The notes: generated by a model not told the origin, from the sequence alone. DNA of 64,000 nt from Paraburkholderia sp. FT54 (GCF_031585635.1 NZ_CP134197.1:558001-622000), one strand, 5' to 3'; positions 7,216-16,630 are shown, numbered from the stretch's first letter. Translations and numbers: made by a program.

Positions 7216-9492
7216 ATGAAGAAGACTGTCATAGCCAGTTTGATCCCCGCCGCCATTCTCGCTGCGTGTGGCGGATCGATTAGCCCCGCTCTCTATCAAG
7301 GCGGCGCTCAGGGTCATCCTATCCTCAGCTTTGTGGATCCCTCGGCCACTTACGACCTGAACAATTACACGCAGAAGACGATGATCCCGCTTCCTCAGCA
7401 GGATCAGAATAATCCCCAAAATCTGCTGGGTGACGAAGCTTCGGGTATCGCTTTCGACACCGACACGAAGAAGGATCTGTATGTCATCGGTGATGGTGCG
7501 ACCGCTGTCGTGCACACGGACCTTAATGGCAAGGTCCTGGATTCGATGGCCCTGAATCCGGGCGACTTCGAAGATACTGAAGGCATTACCTATATCGGCG
7601 GCGGCAAAATGGTTTTGGTCGAAGAACGCCTTCGACAGATCGACCTCTTCACCTATGTTCCGGGCGGTACGCTAAGCCGTGGTCAGGTCCGGTCGATCAA
7701 GACCGGCACGACCGTGGGCAACATCGGCATCGAAGGCGTATCGTATGATGCGATGACGGGTGGCTTCTTCGGTGCCCGCCAGACCCAGCCGGAAAGCATA
7801 TTCCTGTTCAAGACTGATCCGGGCTTTACTACCGCGACTGACTCGGCGGGCCAGCCCATGACCGCTAACACGGACAATCCGACACCTCTGTTCCCGAACG
7901 AAGATAAAGTTACCGGTCTGTCAGACTTCAACGACGTGTATGCGCTGTCGAATGTGCTTCAGGCCTCCGCACCTGACTATGGCGATTTCCTGATCACGAG
8001 CGCCCCGGACGGCAAAGTCGAAAAACTGGATCGCCAAGGCCATATCAAGAGCTTCCTCAATATGGACCCCAAAGGCCAGAATGAGGGTGTGACCATGGGC
8101 AATGACGGCACCATCTATCTGGCGGGTGAACAGGCGGCAGGCCCGTCGAAACCCGGGATCACGATCTTCACGCCGACGACCAACGCCTCGAATGTGGGCG
8201 TGGGTTCGAACCTGTTCCTGACTTTCGACAAGGCGGCGGCCGCAGGCTCGGGCAAGATCACCCTTTCGAACGGTTCCGATACCCGCGAGATCGACGTATC
8301 CGATCCGACGCAAATCACGTTTGAAGGCAACACGGTCAAGATCCATCCCAAGTACTACCTCCAGGCCAAGACGACGTACAGCATTACGTACCCGGCCAAC
8401 ACGTTCAAGGGGATGGCCGCTGTTAAAGATCAGACGGCGCTCTCCTTCGCCACAATCGGCGTCTCGGATACTACGGCTCCAAGCCTGGACAGCATGTCCC
8501 CCGCTAACGGTGCGGTCGGCATCAGCGGCAATATGGACACGATGGTGTTCAATGAGTCGGTTATCGCTGGCACCGGCAATATCGAAATTTCGGGTGGTTC
8601 GGATTCCCGTCAGATCGACGTGAACGACGCATCGCAGGTTCGGTTCAACGGTACGAAGATGCTTGTGACGCTGAAGTCGAATCTTCAGCTCAACACCAAG
8701 TACACGGTGACTTTGAGCAAGGGCGTTGTTACTGACCTGTATGGCAATCCTGCCCCGCAAGTCACACAGACGTTCACGACCGGAGCGGGTGGCAATCAAA
8801 TGCCGTCGATCATGATCACGGAAGTGAACTCGAATGCACTTGGCCCTCTCCCCACGGACAATCCGACCAAGCCTAGCAAGCAGGACTTTTTCGAACTGTA
8901 TAACTATGGCTCGAATCCTGTTGACCTGACTGGTTGGGTCTGGGGTGACAATCATGCATCGGCAACGGATCTGAACAACACGGCTCCATTCCCCGCAGGT
9001 ACGGTTATCCAACCGGGCGAACGCATCATCACCATGCCGGGTATTCCGGGCGTGAACGACAAGGCTTTCTACAAGTCGTGGAATGTCGCTCCGGACGTCC
9101 AGGTTCTGGCAATGGAGAACATGAACAATGATCCGGCAAACCTGATCGGTCTTGGAGGTGGTGACGCCGTAATCGTTTACGATGCCTCGGGCAAAGTTGC
9201 AGCGGCTCTGAACTATGGCCCTGCTCTGAGCGTAGCCCAGGGCGACGGTAGTACGGTCACCATTCCTTCAGTTCCGGGCTCGGATCCGACGTTGATTAAG
9301 GCGGCCAACCACGCGGGTTCGGTATTCCCGGGCACGGGCACCAAGGCCACGGACGGTCATTCAGCCGTGTGGGTTCCGACTTCGGGGACGGCCAATCCGA
9401 TCTACCAATCGGCAGCGGTCGGTGACACTATTAGCAGCTATGCTGAACCGGGTGATGCTTCTGGCGGTTCGGTCGGTAGTCCCGGCAAGTAA
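7216..9492 (+). CDS. Large lipoprotein: SdiA-regulated propeller, two Ig-like domains, lamin-tail domain
   Basis: A 758-residue protein. MKKTVIASLIPAAILAACGG is a lipoprotein signal with cysteine at the LAAC box. Residues about 60-315 (DEASGIAFDTDTKKDLYVIG, DFEDTEGITYIGGGKMVLVE, GHIKSFLNMDPKGQNEGVTM) match the SdiA-regulated/YjiK-like beta-propeller fold. Residues about 315-415 and 420-525 are two Big_5-type Ig-like repeats (TTAPSLDSMSPANGAVGI opens the second). Residues about 530-640 resemble a lamin-tail domain (IMITEVNSN, DFFELYNYGSNPVDLTGW). The predicted location is outer membrane or cell surface. Function is unknown; phytase-like propellers are relatives of the first domain. A good terminator follows. 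IS5 fragments lie on both sides. Confidence 0.85.
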   Translation: MKKTVIASLIPAAILAACGGSISPALYQGGAQGHPILSFVDPSATYDLNNYTQKTMIPLPQQDQNNPQNLLGDEASGIAFDTDTKKDLYVIGDGATAVVHTDLNGKVLDSMALNPGDFEDTEGITYIGGGKMVLVEERLRQIDLFTYVPGGTLSRGQVRSIKTGTTVGNIGIEGVSYDAMTGGFFGARQTQPESIFLFKTDPGFTTATDSAGQPMTANTDNPTPLFPNEDKVTGLSDFNDVYALSNVLQASAPDYGDFLITSAPDGKVEKLDRQGHIKSFLNMDPKGQNEGVTMGNDGTIYLAGEQAAGPSKPGITIFTPTTNASNVGVGSNLFLTFDKAAAAGSGKITLSNGSDTREIDVSDPTQITFEGNTVKIHPKYYLQAKTTYSITYPANTFKGMAAVKDQTALSFATIGVSDTTAPSLDSMSPANGAVGISGNMDTMVFNESVIAGTGNIEISGGSDSRQIDVNDASQVRFNGTKMLVTLKSNLQLNTKYTVTLSKGVVTDLYGNPAPQVTQTFTTGAGGNQMPSIMITEVNSNALGPLPTDNPTKPSKQDFFELYNYGSNPVDLTGWVWGDNHASATDLNNTAPFPAGTVIQPGERIITMPGIPGVNDKAFYKSWNVAPDVQVLAMENMNNDPANLIGLGGGDAVIVYDASGKVAAALNYGPALSVAQGDGSTVTIPSVPGSDPTLIKAANHAGSVFPGTGTKATDGHSAVWVPTSGTANPIYQSAAVGDTISSYAEPGDASGGSVGSPGK

Positions 9493-9506
9493 AAACCGTA
9501 GCTTTG

Positions 9507-9540
9507 ACAAAGCCCCTGACCAAAATGGCAGGGGCTTTGT
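9507..9540 (+). terminator. Rho-independent terminator of the lipoprotein gene
   Basis: ACAAAGCCCCTG and CAGGGGCTTTGT form a perfect 12-bp stem with a 10-base loop, starting 14 bases after the stop codon, followed by CGTTT. Confidence 0.85.
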
Positions 9541-9547
9541 CGTTTCA

Positions 9548-9625
9548 TGGCGCATATTCACCGGCGAGACGGACCTGCAGACGCTGCCGCCGATTGATCC
9601 GTCCAGTCTGACGCGCTGGCGCAAG
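9548..9625 (+). pseudogene. IS5-family transposase, N-terminal fragment
   Basis: The plus strand encodes WRIFTGETDLQTLPPIDP followed by SSLTRWRK, the well-conserved segment near the N-terminus of IS5-family transposases (FTGE...PIDPSSLTRWR). Only about 26 codons survive. It begins immediately after the terminator of the lipoprotein gene. Confidence 0.65.
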
Positions 9626-9848
9626 CTCCGGGTTTCACGCACCATCACCACCGTACCAGCGCATATCCCGCGTCTCATTCGAACGCTCACTCTCCAGCAT
9701 CGCCGACAGGTGAGATGGCGGCATCCGAAGCCAGCGACCCTATTGACACGAAAGTCACAACGATGAGACCGGCGAAATGCCTGATTTTATGAATCATCCG
9801 CAGTGTCGACACGACGCGCGGTTCGAACATGACGCATCCGCCCCGACA

Positions 9849-10106
9849 TCAATACTTGATGTCTCGGGCCGCCTGTCGCCCTCCCTGCTTGGTGTGACGC
9901 TTATCCTGCCGGCATTGCGAGTTGCTTTGCTGATTGGCGGCGCGGCAATCCTGCTTGTTGTGTCGCGCGCCCTGACGAGTATCTTGACGAACATCACGCC
10001 CGGCGCGGCGTTGTTGCGCTTGCTCCGTCGCCCATGACATTCCGGTCGAAGCCGTTAGAATCATTGCGATTACAAGGCCGGTGGATAGACGGTCCCATTT
10101 AGACAT
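9849..10106 (-). CDS. Small basic exported protein
   Basis: 85 residues from an ATG with a GGAGGT ribosome site. MSKWDRLSTGLVIAMILTAS then TGMSWA is a signal peptide; the mature part is very rich in Arg, Gln and Lys (AGRDVRQDTRQGARHNKQD) with two cysteines. No family name is known to me. It lies downstream of, and on the same strand as, the DUF2950 and DUF3300 genes, so an envelope role is likely by association. An upstream in-frame extension to 10,307 lacks a ribosome site and was not used. Confidence 0.7.
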   Translation of the reverse strand: MSKWDRLSTGLVIAMILTASTGMSWATEQAQQRRAGRDVRQDTRQGARHNKQDCRAANQQSNSQCRQDKRHTKQGGRQAARDIKY

Positions 10107-10379
10107 GGTGTGACCTCCGCTGGAGGGACTACAGACATCGCGGCGGTTCTCGCCGGTTGCAAAAAAAGACTGCTCCAAGCCGCGCACTTCTTTTGAACAC
10201 GCAGCTATTGGCAGCTCGCATCTACAGCGCATCTGAGTGACGTTCGCCAACGACGACTCGCAATCACTGAGCAACAATTCAATGGGCCCAGTGTCATGAC
10301 GATTCAACGCTTATTCCTTGCCTCGCGCTTCCTCTGGCAAACCTTCTTGGATTCCCTGTTCCGGCGGCAACGCGCGAAT

Positions 10380-11297
10380 TCAAGGAGACACCTTATCCCA
10401 TCCCGGCCCTGGATTGAACGACGTCATCGCCTCAGCCTTCTTCGCGCTGTCCCGACCGAGGTCGCGTTCATATACCTGCCCGTCATGGCTCACCGTGAAG
10501 CTCTTGATGCCTGTAGCGCCGTAACGGGCTGGCCACGCAATGACGGCAAAGCCACCGTATAGCCGACCATTCACCATGTAATCGTACGCGCCGCCTGGCG
10601 CATTGGGACCTTGGGCGCGGAGCAGCTTATAGTGATAGCCATAGTAGCCGGACTGCGCCGCATTGCGTGCGCCTGCACTCATGAAGGCTGGCCCAAGGGG
10701 GCTCGGTGCCTCGTCGGGGGCGGTGGTGGGCCAGTAGAGTCCGTCGTGCTTTCCCGGGCTACTTTCGAATTTGTCCGCATAGAGGTAGAGGTTCCTGCCG
10801 TCGTGATATGTCGACACGTATTCCCGTTGAGCATCGCAGATTGCAAGCATCGTCTGGATCACTGCGAGCTCGTTTCGTCCGATACGGCGAACACGCATTT
10901 CATCGGCGCCTGCGCGCATGTCGAATCGCCAGCCTTGTGACGTCTTTAAAAGCGGTATGGGAAGCGTCCAGCCTTCAGTGCCCACTGCGATCCGGGCGTC
11001 GTCGTTGTCGATCGGCTGAATCGAATGGGACGTCTGCCACTCGCTCAGGAACTTGTCCCGGATCTCCGCGCCCACAGGAGGAATCACCTGGCGGAAATCG
11101 GCACCGAGCAAAGCCCTCAGCTCTTGCTGGTCGTTGTTGGCCACGGCCGTTCCGAAGGCGTTCATGGCTGCTTCGGGTGTCTGGAAGAACTTCTGCGCGC
11201 TCATAGCCGGCATCGACGCAAGGCCGAAGGCCAGTAGAACAGTCACCCAGCTTCCGGACCTGGCGAGGGCGATCCTGATACGTGGTAGTCCCTTCAT
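10380..11297 (-). CDS. DUF2950 exported protein
   Basis: 305 residues. The N-terminus has a signal peptide (GSWVTVLLAFGLASMPAMSA) and the mature protein begins QKFFQTPEAAMNAFGTAV. The central and C-terminal blocks (WRFDMRAGADEMRVRRIGRN, SGYYGYHYKLLRAQGPNAPG, DYMVNGRLYGGFAVIAWPA) are typical of DUF2950. The ATG at 11,297 with AGGAGA upstream is preferred over a TTG five codons earlier. It starts 12 bases after the stop of the DUF3300 gene, so the two are almost certainly co-transcribed. Biochemical function is unknown. Confidence 0.9.
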   Translation of the reverse strand: MKGLPRIRIALARSGSWVTVLLAFGLASMPAMSAQKFFQTPEAAMNAFGTAVANNDQQELRALLGADFRQVIPPVGAEIRDKFLSEWQTSHSIQPIDNDDARIAVGTEGWTLPIPLLKTSQGWRFDMRAGADEMRVRRIGRNELAVIQTMLAICDAQREYVSTYHDGRNLYLYADKFESSPGKHDGLYWPTTAPDEAPSPLGPAFMSAGARNAAQSGYYGYHYKLLRAQGPNAPGGAYDYMVNGRLYGGFAVIAWPARYGATGIKSFTVSHDGQVYERDLGRDSAKKAEAMTSFNPGPGWDKVSP

Positions 11298-11308
11298 GGT
11301 CGTTCTCC

Positions 11309-12952
11309 TCAACGCCGCCCACCGCCGCCGCGGGCCCCGCCACCCCCGCGCGCGCCTCCACTAGCGGCACGGTTAATGCCCGAGGACTGCACGCTCGCCC
11401 GCCCGCGATTGTAGTCACGTTGGGCAGCAGCGCCTCCACCGACGCCCTGGAATGCCGTGTCGCGCCCACCGCCTGAGTAGCCGCCGCCCCTGGATCCGGC
11501 CTGGGCGCTCGTTGCACCGACGCGAGCGGGCGCCTGGGTGCGATTGTTCGTTGCCGCGCTTCGATTTGATGTCTGGGCGCGATTACCCGCCGCGACACCG
11601 GGGTTGGACGCTTGCGCGCGATTGCCGGCAGTGGCGTTGCGGTTTGCCGTTTGTGCACGGTTGCCGGCAGCGGAGTTGCGGTTGCCAGTTTGTGCGCGAT
11701 TGCCGGCTGCACCGCCACGCTCGGACGTGTTGGCCCGATTGCCCAAACCTGCAGTATTCGCACCACCGCCACGGTTCGCAACATTCGCGTTATTCGCGCG
11801 TCCCGTGCGGTTGCCGGCTCCCGGGTTGCCAGTCGCGCTCCTGTCGGCCGGGCGGGTGCGCCCAGCAGTGGCGTCGGTGCGTCCGCGATAGTCACGTCGC
11901 GAGTCGGCTCCCTGTGCGCTCCGCGAGTACTTGTCGCGTGTTGCATTGTCACGATAGGCGACGCCTTGACGGTGCTGCGCGTCATGCTGCCACTTGCCGC
12001 CCTCCACCTTGGTGCGGTCGAAGTTGCGGTCGATGTTCGTGGCCCTGTTGACGTTGACGTTGACGTCGCCGTTGTTCCAGTTGCAATCGCTGAAGATCGC
12101 GCCGGCAGCGGCGATACCCAAACCCCACGCGAATCCGCTCGCGAGGGCAGCACCCGGGTAGTACGCCGGAGGTGGTGGCCAGTACGTCGGCGGGTAGGCC
12201 GGGGCGCTCCATCCGCCATAGACGGTCGTTGGATTGTAGGAGGGCACGTAGATGACCTGCGGGTCGGCCGGTTCGATGCGCACGATGGTCTGGGGCGTTG
12301 GGGCCGCTTGTCCACCTTGAACAGGTTGTCCACCTGGGCGCCCGGCTGGCGGCGCTTCGACTATCACCTTCTGCTGTGGGTTCGTTGTCAGGTTTCCAGC
12401 TTGTTGAGCGCGAACCCTCAATCGCTGCACGGCGGCAAGCACATCCTTTTCCTGGGCGAGGAATGCATCCCCGAGTCTCTGGGTCCAGTCGAGCTTGTCG
12501 TTCATCGGCAGCAGCACTTGAGGAAACGCGACCAGGGACTTCACGCTGACATCCCACTGCTGATCTTGCGCCGCTTTCACTGCAGCGTCGCCCTTGAGGT
12601 TCGCATGCTCCTTGATCCAGCGTGCGGCATGCACGACTTCGAGCGGATACGTCGACGCCATGAGGACCTGAGACAGCAGTGAATCGGGATAGAGTGCGAT
12701 CGGCGCAACCAGCGCCTCGAGTTCCTCGGGAGGGTATTGCCGCGCCTGGGGCTGCGCTTCAGAAGCCGGAACTGCCGAGGCCGGTGCTGCCGAGGCCGGA
12801 AGTGGCGCTGCGGGTATCGCAGCCGCGGCTGGGGCAGACAGTTGGGCTGCCGCCGAGGCTGCCGGAGTCTGCTGATCCTGTTGCTTTTGACAGCCTATCA
12901 ACAAACTGACGACGAGGCTGGCACTCAACAGTCGTGCAATCCATATCGTCAT
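11309..12952 (-). CDS. DUF3300 lipoprotein with repetitive Asn/Arg/Gly tail
   Basis: 547 residues. A lipoprotein signal (SLLIG then Cys21) is followed by an Ala/Pro linker and the DUF3300 domain (about 70-310): YPPEELEALVAPIALYPDSL, VLMASTYPLEVVHAARW, IVRIEPADPQVIYVPSYNPT and a Pro/Tyr-rich stretch. The last 200 residues are low complexity, with five near-repeats of AAGNRAQTxNRN and a Gly/Arg terminus. Such tails are often surface exposed or RNA/polyanion binding, but that is inference. It heads an apparent operon with the DUF2950 gene. Confidence 0.9.
   Translation of the reverse strand: MTIWIARLLSASLVVSLLIGCQKQQDQQTPAASAAAQLSAPAAAAIPAAPLPASAAPASAVPASEAQPQARQYPPEELEALVAPIALYPDSLLSQVLMASTYPLEVVHAARWIKEHANLKGDAAVKAAQDQQWDVSVKSLVAFPQVLLPMNDKLDWTQRLGDAFLAQEKDVLAAVQRLRVRAQQAGNLTTNPQQKVIVEAPPAGRPGGQPVQGGQAAPTPQTIVRIEPADPQVIYVPSYNPTTVYGGWSAPAYPPTYWPPPPAYYPGAALASGFAWGLGIAAAGAIFSDCNWNNGDVNVNVNRATNIDRNFDRTKVEGGKWQHDAQHRQGVAYRDNATRDKYSRSAQGADSRRDYRGRTDATAGRTRPADRSATGNPGAGNRTGRANNANVANRGGGANTAGLGNRANTSERGGAAGNRAQTGNRNSAAGNRAQTANRNATAGNRAQASNPGVAAGNRAQTSNRSAATNNRTQAPARVGATSAQAGSRGGGYSGGGRDTAFQGVGGGAAAQRDYNRGRASVQSSGINRAASGGARGGGGARGGGGRR
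11531..11710 (-). repeat. Tandem 39-bp coding repeat in the DUF3300 tail
   Basis: Residues about 415-474 are built from a 13-residue unit (AGNRAQTGNRNSA, AGNRAQTANRNAT, AGNRAQASNPGVA, AGNRAQTSNRSAA) ending in a degenerate copy. Such repeats vary in copy number between strains by slippage. Confidence 0.75.
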
Positions 12953-14075
12953 GGCAACTTCCCTGTTCGATTTGTGAGGCGGCGAATTGATCTCTATCGG
13001 AAGAGCGGTCAGCGTGGTGCGCGGCAGCCGGGTATTGAAATGCCGCTATACCGGCATGGCGTGGGTGCATGAGAAGGACTCGGCAATCGTCCCATCCCTG
13101 TATCCGTGCGGTTGCCTGCTCAGAATTAGCGCCGAATCTCGCCGTTTTCCATGCTCATCCTGGTGCTCCATAATCAGAGGGAGAGAAAGTCTCGGTGTGA
13201 ACCCCAAGGTTAAATGCCTCCGTGCCCATTTTGCGTCTCCGGAATTGCGAGGGTGAGAAAACCCTTGCAGGTTTCGGCCGCGGCAAGCAGCCCTCCGTTC
13301 TAGATAGCGCACGGCAGTTTTCTTTGGGTACGTGAATACCGCTCCCGCACTCAAGCTTGTCGTGTCGAATAGCGTGCCCCGCGGAGCGTAAGAGTCGCAC
13401 CGGGATGCATCTCGGACTCTTGCCCACGGACATGCCGGTCCTTCATGCGCAGAAAGCGGCTACGGCTGCGACCACCAGATTCGGCAGACACGCGCGAGAC
13501 GGCACGGTGCAAATTAAAAATAGTTGTACTGACGCGTTACCACAATAGGACTTTGGCTTTATGAGCTGGTCGAAAAGTTGGCGCAGTCAACGATTGCAGA
13601 ACTAGCGGTCTCGACTATCAGGGACGACTGTGGCATGAATCGTGCCAAGCCTATCTGGCCAGATCCGCGATTTGGGAACGCCAGTTCACCCAGGTCCTTG
13701 AAATCTCAACGGACCATGTGTCGCCGGTCGCCGACACGCAGAGGCCGGCACATGGACCATGTCGAGCCATTGTCCCCACCGCGAATGGACGGTTCCGTCG
13801 AGACGGTGCTTCAAGGCGCGCCGGAACAGGAGAGCGAAAGGTGTTCTGGAAGGCTGAAGGCTTGCCCGCGGTGCTCGTCGGCAGGATGGCCGTCGAAGAA
13901 TTTGCGCCGCCTTTCACGCGATTCGACGCGTTCAAGCAGGTCCCTGATCTATAACAACAGAGGGCCGCATTTTCGATGTACAACTGGAATGTACGACGCA
14001 GTTGGCACCCGTACTGCATTCCCCGTCCGCGGTGGACTATGTTTGACGGGTGGTTGGTCATGGGAGAGTTCGATA
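12953..14075. other. 1.1-kb region without a secure gene
   Basis: It contains the upstream region of the DUF3300 gene and of the 14,076 gene. Several frames are open because of high GC; none has a ribosome site plus recognisable protein. One of two copies of a 21-base repeat lies at 13,478-13,498. Confidence 0.5.
13478..13498. repeat. 21-base repeat, copy A
   Basis: GATTCGGCAGACACGCGCGAG; a copy with one mismatch (T for G at position 17) lies at 16,610-16,630. Nothing else around the two copies is obviously alike. Confidence 0.5.
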
Positions 14076-15089
14076 ATGGGCCTGTTGAACTGGCTGTTCC
14101 ATCGCGAGCGAGTCCACGTTTCGCCGATGGATGCCGCGCGCATCGATGAAGCGGTCGAGCGCATACTCGCCATTCATCCGCGGCTGAAAATGGCGATCCG
14201 TTACCGGCATCGTCTGAAACGGCCCGTCGCGGCAACGCTTCACTATGCGGACCAGTTAATCGCCTCGCTACCCGCAACGCTCGAAGCGAATTCCGATGCG
14301 TGGTCCAGCAATCCTTGCCTGCGTGCATTCTTTGCGACGCCGGACGATATCGCGCGGGCATTCGGCCACTCCGACGAGGTGCGCGCCTTTTTCGAACGGA
14401 ATCCCGACGCGGTGAATGTCTACGGCACGCTCGGAATGGCATTGACCGAGCGACATGTGCTCGGCGTTGTGCTGGATGGCGACACGGTCCGTCATGACGT
14501 CGCGCAGACTACCTTGTGCTTCAGTGATCATCGGGTGAGGATATGCGGGCGCACGGAGTTGGGTCTGCGGCAGGAGATCGTGCGCCGGTTGATCGATCAA
14601 TTCGCGCTCGAAGGGCTCTCCCGGCTGGCGACCGATCGTGCGAAACTTCTTGCGCGAGGGCGCGAGTTGATGCAGGAGCGTGTCGATTTGCTGCATCGCC
14701 AAGGCACGGGGATTCGATCCGTCGTGGGCGGCGGCGCAACCGCCCAATCGGAAGAACTCACGCGCGTGCAGGCGCAGATGGCGGAAAACTCACAAAGTCT
14801 CGCCGCGCTCAGAGTTCCGACGGACATCATCGAACTCGGGCTCAAAGGCATATGCGAGGTATTTAGCAAGCCGTCCGAGTACGCCTACATCAAGAACCGG
14901 AAAATCCGCATCGACATGATGAATGTGGTCCAGGAGAGCAATGCGCAAGGCGGGCGCGAAATTGAATTTCACTTTGCGCGCATTCCCGGCCCCACACCTG
15001 AGACGCGCGCATTCGCGCTAGTACGCTTTAACCGCTCGGACCTGCCGCCAGGTGGATTGAATATCGACGCGGCAATGCGCGCCTTTTAA
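14076..15089 (+). CDS. Conserved hypothetical protein (337 aa)
   Basis: The frame is open from 13,578, but the first start with a ribosome site (GGGAGAG, 7 bases upstream) is the ATG at 14,076, giving MGLLNWLFHRERVHVSPMDA. The protein is soluble, has no signal peptide, and contains helical segments and a likely coiled coil near residues 170-245 (LTRVQAQMAENSQSLAALRV). The C-terminal quarter has KNRKIRIDMMNVVQESNAQG followed by mixed beta/alpha sequence. I do not recognise the family. It stands alone on the plus strand. Confidence 0.75.
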   Translation: MGLLNWLFHRERVHVSPMDAARIDEAVERILAIHPRLKMAIRYRHRLKRPVAATLHYADQLIASLPATLEANSDAWSSNPCLRAFFATPDDIARAFGHSDEVRAFFERNPDAVNVYGTLGMALTERHVLGVVLDGDTVRHDVAQTTLCFSDHRVRICGRTELGLRQEIVRRLIDQFALEGLSRLATDRAKLLARGRELMQERVDLLHRQGTGIRSVVGGGATAQSEELTRVQAQMAENSQSLAALRVPTDIIELGLKGICEVFSKPSEYAYIKNRKIRIDMMNVVQESNAQGGREIEFHFARIPGPTPETRAFALVRFNRSDLPPGGLNIDAAMRAF

Positions 15090-15143
15090 GATTGAAAGAA
15101 GCAGCGGAGGAGACCATGACCAGAGATTGATGCGCAGTTCGAC

Positions 15144-16301
15144 TCAGCGCCATGCGCTGCCGACCTGAATATAGAACGCGTTCTGGTCTTTGCTGTGAGC
15201 GACGTCAATGCCGATGGACACGCCCAGCTTGCGAGCGATCAGATAACGGAACCCCGCCCCCACGCTTTGTATGTTTTGTGTCGCAGAAAAGCTCTGCGAC
15301 CGTCCGTAAGCCTTACCCACACCAGTAAAGCCGAGCAGTGACCACCTGGGCGTCACGTCCCAGCGCAACTCCGCCTCGGTCGTGATCGCATTACGGTCCT
15401 GGTACCGTCCCTTCTGCACGCCCCGCAGATCAACGTATGGCTGCGCATAAAACGGAATGTCGCCTGTCGAAAATTTTGTGTCCACACGCAGGCCAAGGAT
15501 CAGCGTATGCGACAGGGGTATCCAGGTGAAGCCACGTGCAGCGTATACGTTGTAATTTTGGGTGCCGCCGAATCCTGGGCGCGCGAACTGCGTCTCGAAC
15601 TCCGCAAAACTGCCTGCGGCGGGATAGAAAATGTTGTCGCGTGAATCATAGTCCAGGATGAGGCTCCCAGCGGCGATCCGCTGGTTCTTCTGGAAGTTTC
15701 CCAGTTCAACTGGAACGCTGCCGCCCGTGAAGGTGGATGAAGAGTCGAAAAAGACATAACGCACACCGCCATACCAGCGGCTGTCCCCGATGCGCACGAG
15801 GAACTGCTGGAGCAACGCGGCACCCTGCAGGGTATAGGCCCTTGGCTGACCGGACGGACCAAAGTAGTCCAGATGAGCATCGACCTTCGCCAGCGCACCG
15901 AGGTAACGATACCGGTCTTTGTCCCAAGTGTGAAAGTGGCCGACGGCTGTCGCCCACGTACCGTTCGCGGTATAGAGGCCGCCCAGTGCAGTGACGTTCG
16001 GGGGCACTCGGTGTCCGCGATCGTCCGTAGGTTCAGAGTCCGTGCCGGTCAGTGGGCCGGAAAAGAACAGCAATCCGAGCCCCAAGCCATACCCGACGGC
16101 CGGTTCGGTGATCACAATGGGTACTGGCAGCGCGCCTTTGTGTTTGAGAAGGAAGTCGCTCATGTCCAGTCGCCCATCTTCGGGATCGGTGAAACTGAGC
16201 GGCTGTTCGTCAGCGCACGCGTTGCAGGACACCACTATCGCTGCCGTAAAAATGGCGGCAATCAGTCTCGCTAACAACGACACCGGATGACGACGCCTCA
16301 T
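15144..16301 (-). CDS. Omp85/BamA-TamA-like outer-membrane barrel protein
   Basis: 385 residues from an ATG with AGGAGGT. A signal peptide (LIAAIFTAAIVVSCNACA) precedes a short periplasmic part and a D15/Bac_surface_Ag barrel: [91 protein letters not shown]. It lacks POTRA repeats, so it is a short Omp85-like protein and not BamA itself. It may be a passive pore or patatin-type partner; the substrate is unknown. An in-frame N-terminal extension to 16,484 has no signal peptide and was rejected. Confidence 0.87.
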   Translation of the reverse strand: MRRRHPVSLLARLIAAIFTAAIVVSCNACADEQPLSFTDPEDGRLDMSDFLLKHKGALPVPIVITEPAVGYGLGLGLLFFSGPLTGTDSEPTDDRGHRVPPNVTALGGLYTANGTWATAVGHFHTWDKDRYRYLGALAKVDAHLDYFGPSGQPRAYTLQGAALLQQFLVRIGDSRWYGGVRYVFFDSSSTFTGGSVPVELGNFQKNQRIAAGSLILDYDSRDNIFYPAAGSFAEFETQFARPGFGGTQNYNVYAARGFTWIPLSHTLILGLRVDTKFSTGDIPFYAQPYVDLRGVQKGRYQDRNAITTEAELRWDVTPRWSLLGFTGVGKAYGRSQSFSATQNIQSVGAGFRYLIARKLGVSIGIDVAHSKDQNAFYIQVGSAWR

Positions 16302-16437
16302 AAATGACCTCCTGCGCTGGGCCCAACAGCACACGATGGCAGCGGCAGATGGCGCACCATCCTCGTCAATGGAACTGCTGTTTTGTGGGTGAACCGGACG
16401 CCCGAAGGTCTCGCCAAGGAAGGTGCCGAACGACGCC

Positions 16438-16623
16438 TCATGACCACTGCCCTCCGGGCGGCCAAAGAGACATCTCCTCCACAACGCTGATCTCCCATAG
16501 CGTCCGAACGCTGATCTTATAGCGCGCCGCTACCGTGCCTAGCCAGCTTCCAAAGGCTTCTTCATAAAAGAGCCTCGGCGCAACCGGCCACGAGGGTGGC
16601 TTACTGCGTGATTCGGCAGACAC
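16438..16623 (-). pseudogene. Possible TniQ-like N-terminal fragment
   Basis: 61 codons beginning MSAESRSKPPSWPVAPRLFY and continuing EEAFGSWLGTVAARYKIS, which resembles the opening of TniQ-family proteins (a Pro-rich lead followed by E-x-x-x-SWL-x-x-x-A). The resemblance ends at about codon 45. TniQ proteins accompany Tn7/Tn5053-type transposons, but no other transposon gene is near. The call rests on a short match. Confidence 0.35.
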
Positions 16624-16630
16624 GCTCGAG
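16610..16630. repeat. 21-base repeat, copy B
   Basis: Matches 13,478-13,498 at 20 of 21 positions. It overlaps the start of the TniQ-like fragment; copy A would supply the same opening codons (V/M-S-A-E-S). Confidence 0.5.

Noticed and set aside
10975..12333. A 452-codon minus-strand frame overlapping the DUF3300 gene
   Set aside because: It is an out-of-frame shadow of the repeat tail, rich in Arg, Thr and Pro, with no domain.
13578..14075. N-terminal extension of the 337-residue hypothetical protein by 166 codons
   Set aside because: The extension has no ribosome site at its start and an unstructured Arg/Ser/Pro composition; GGGAGAG before 14,076 fixes the start.
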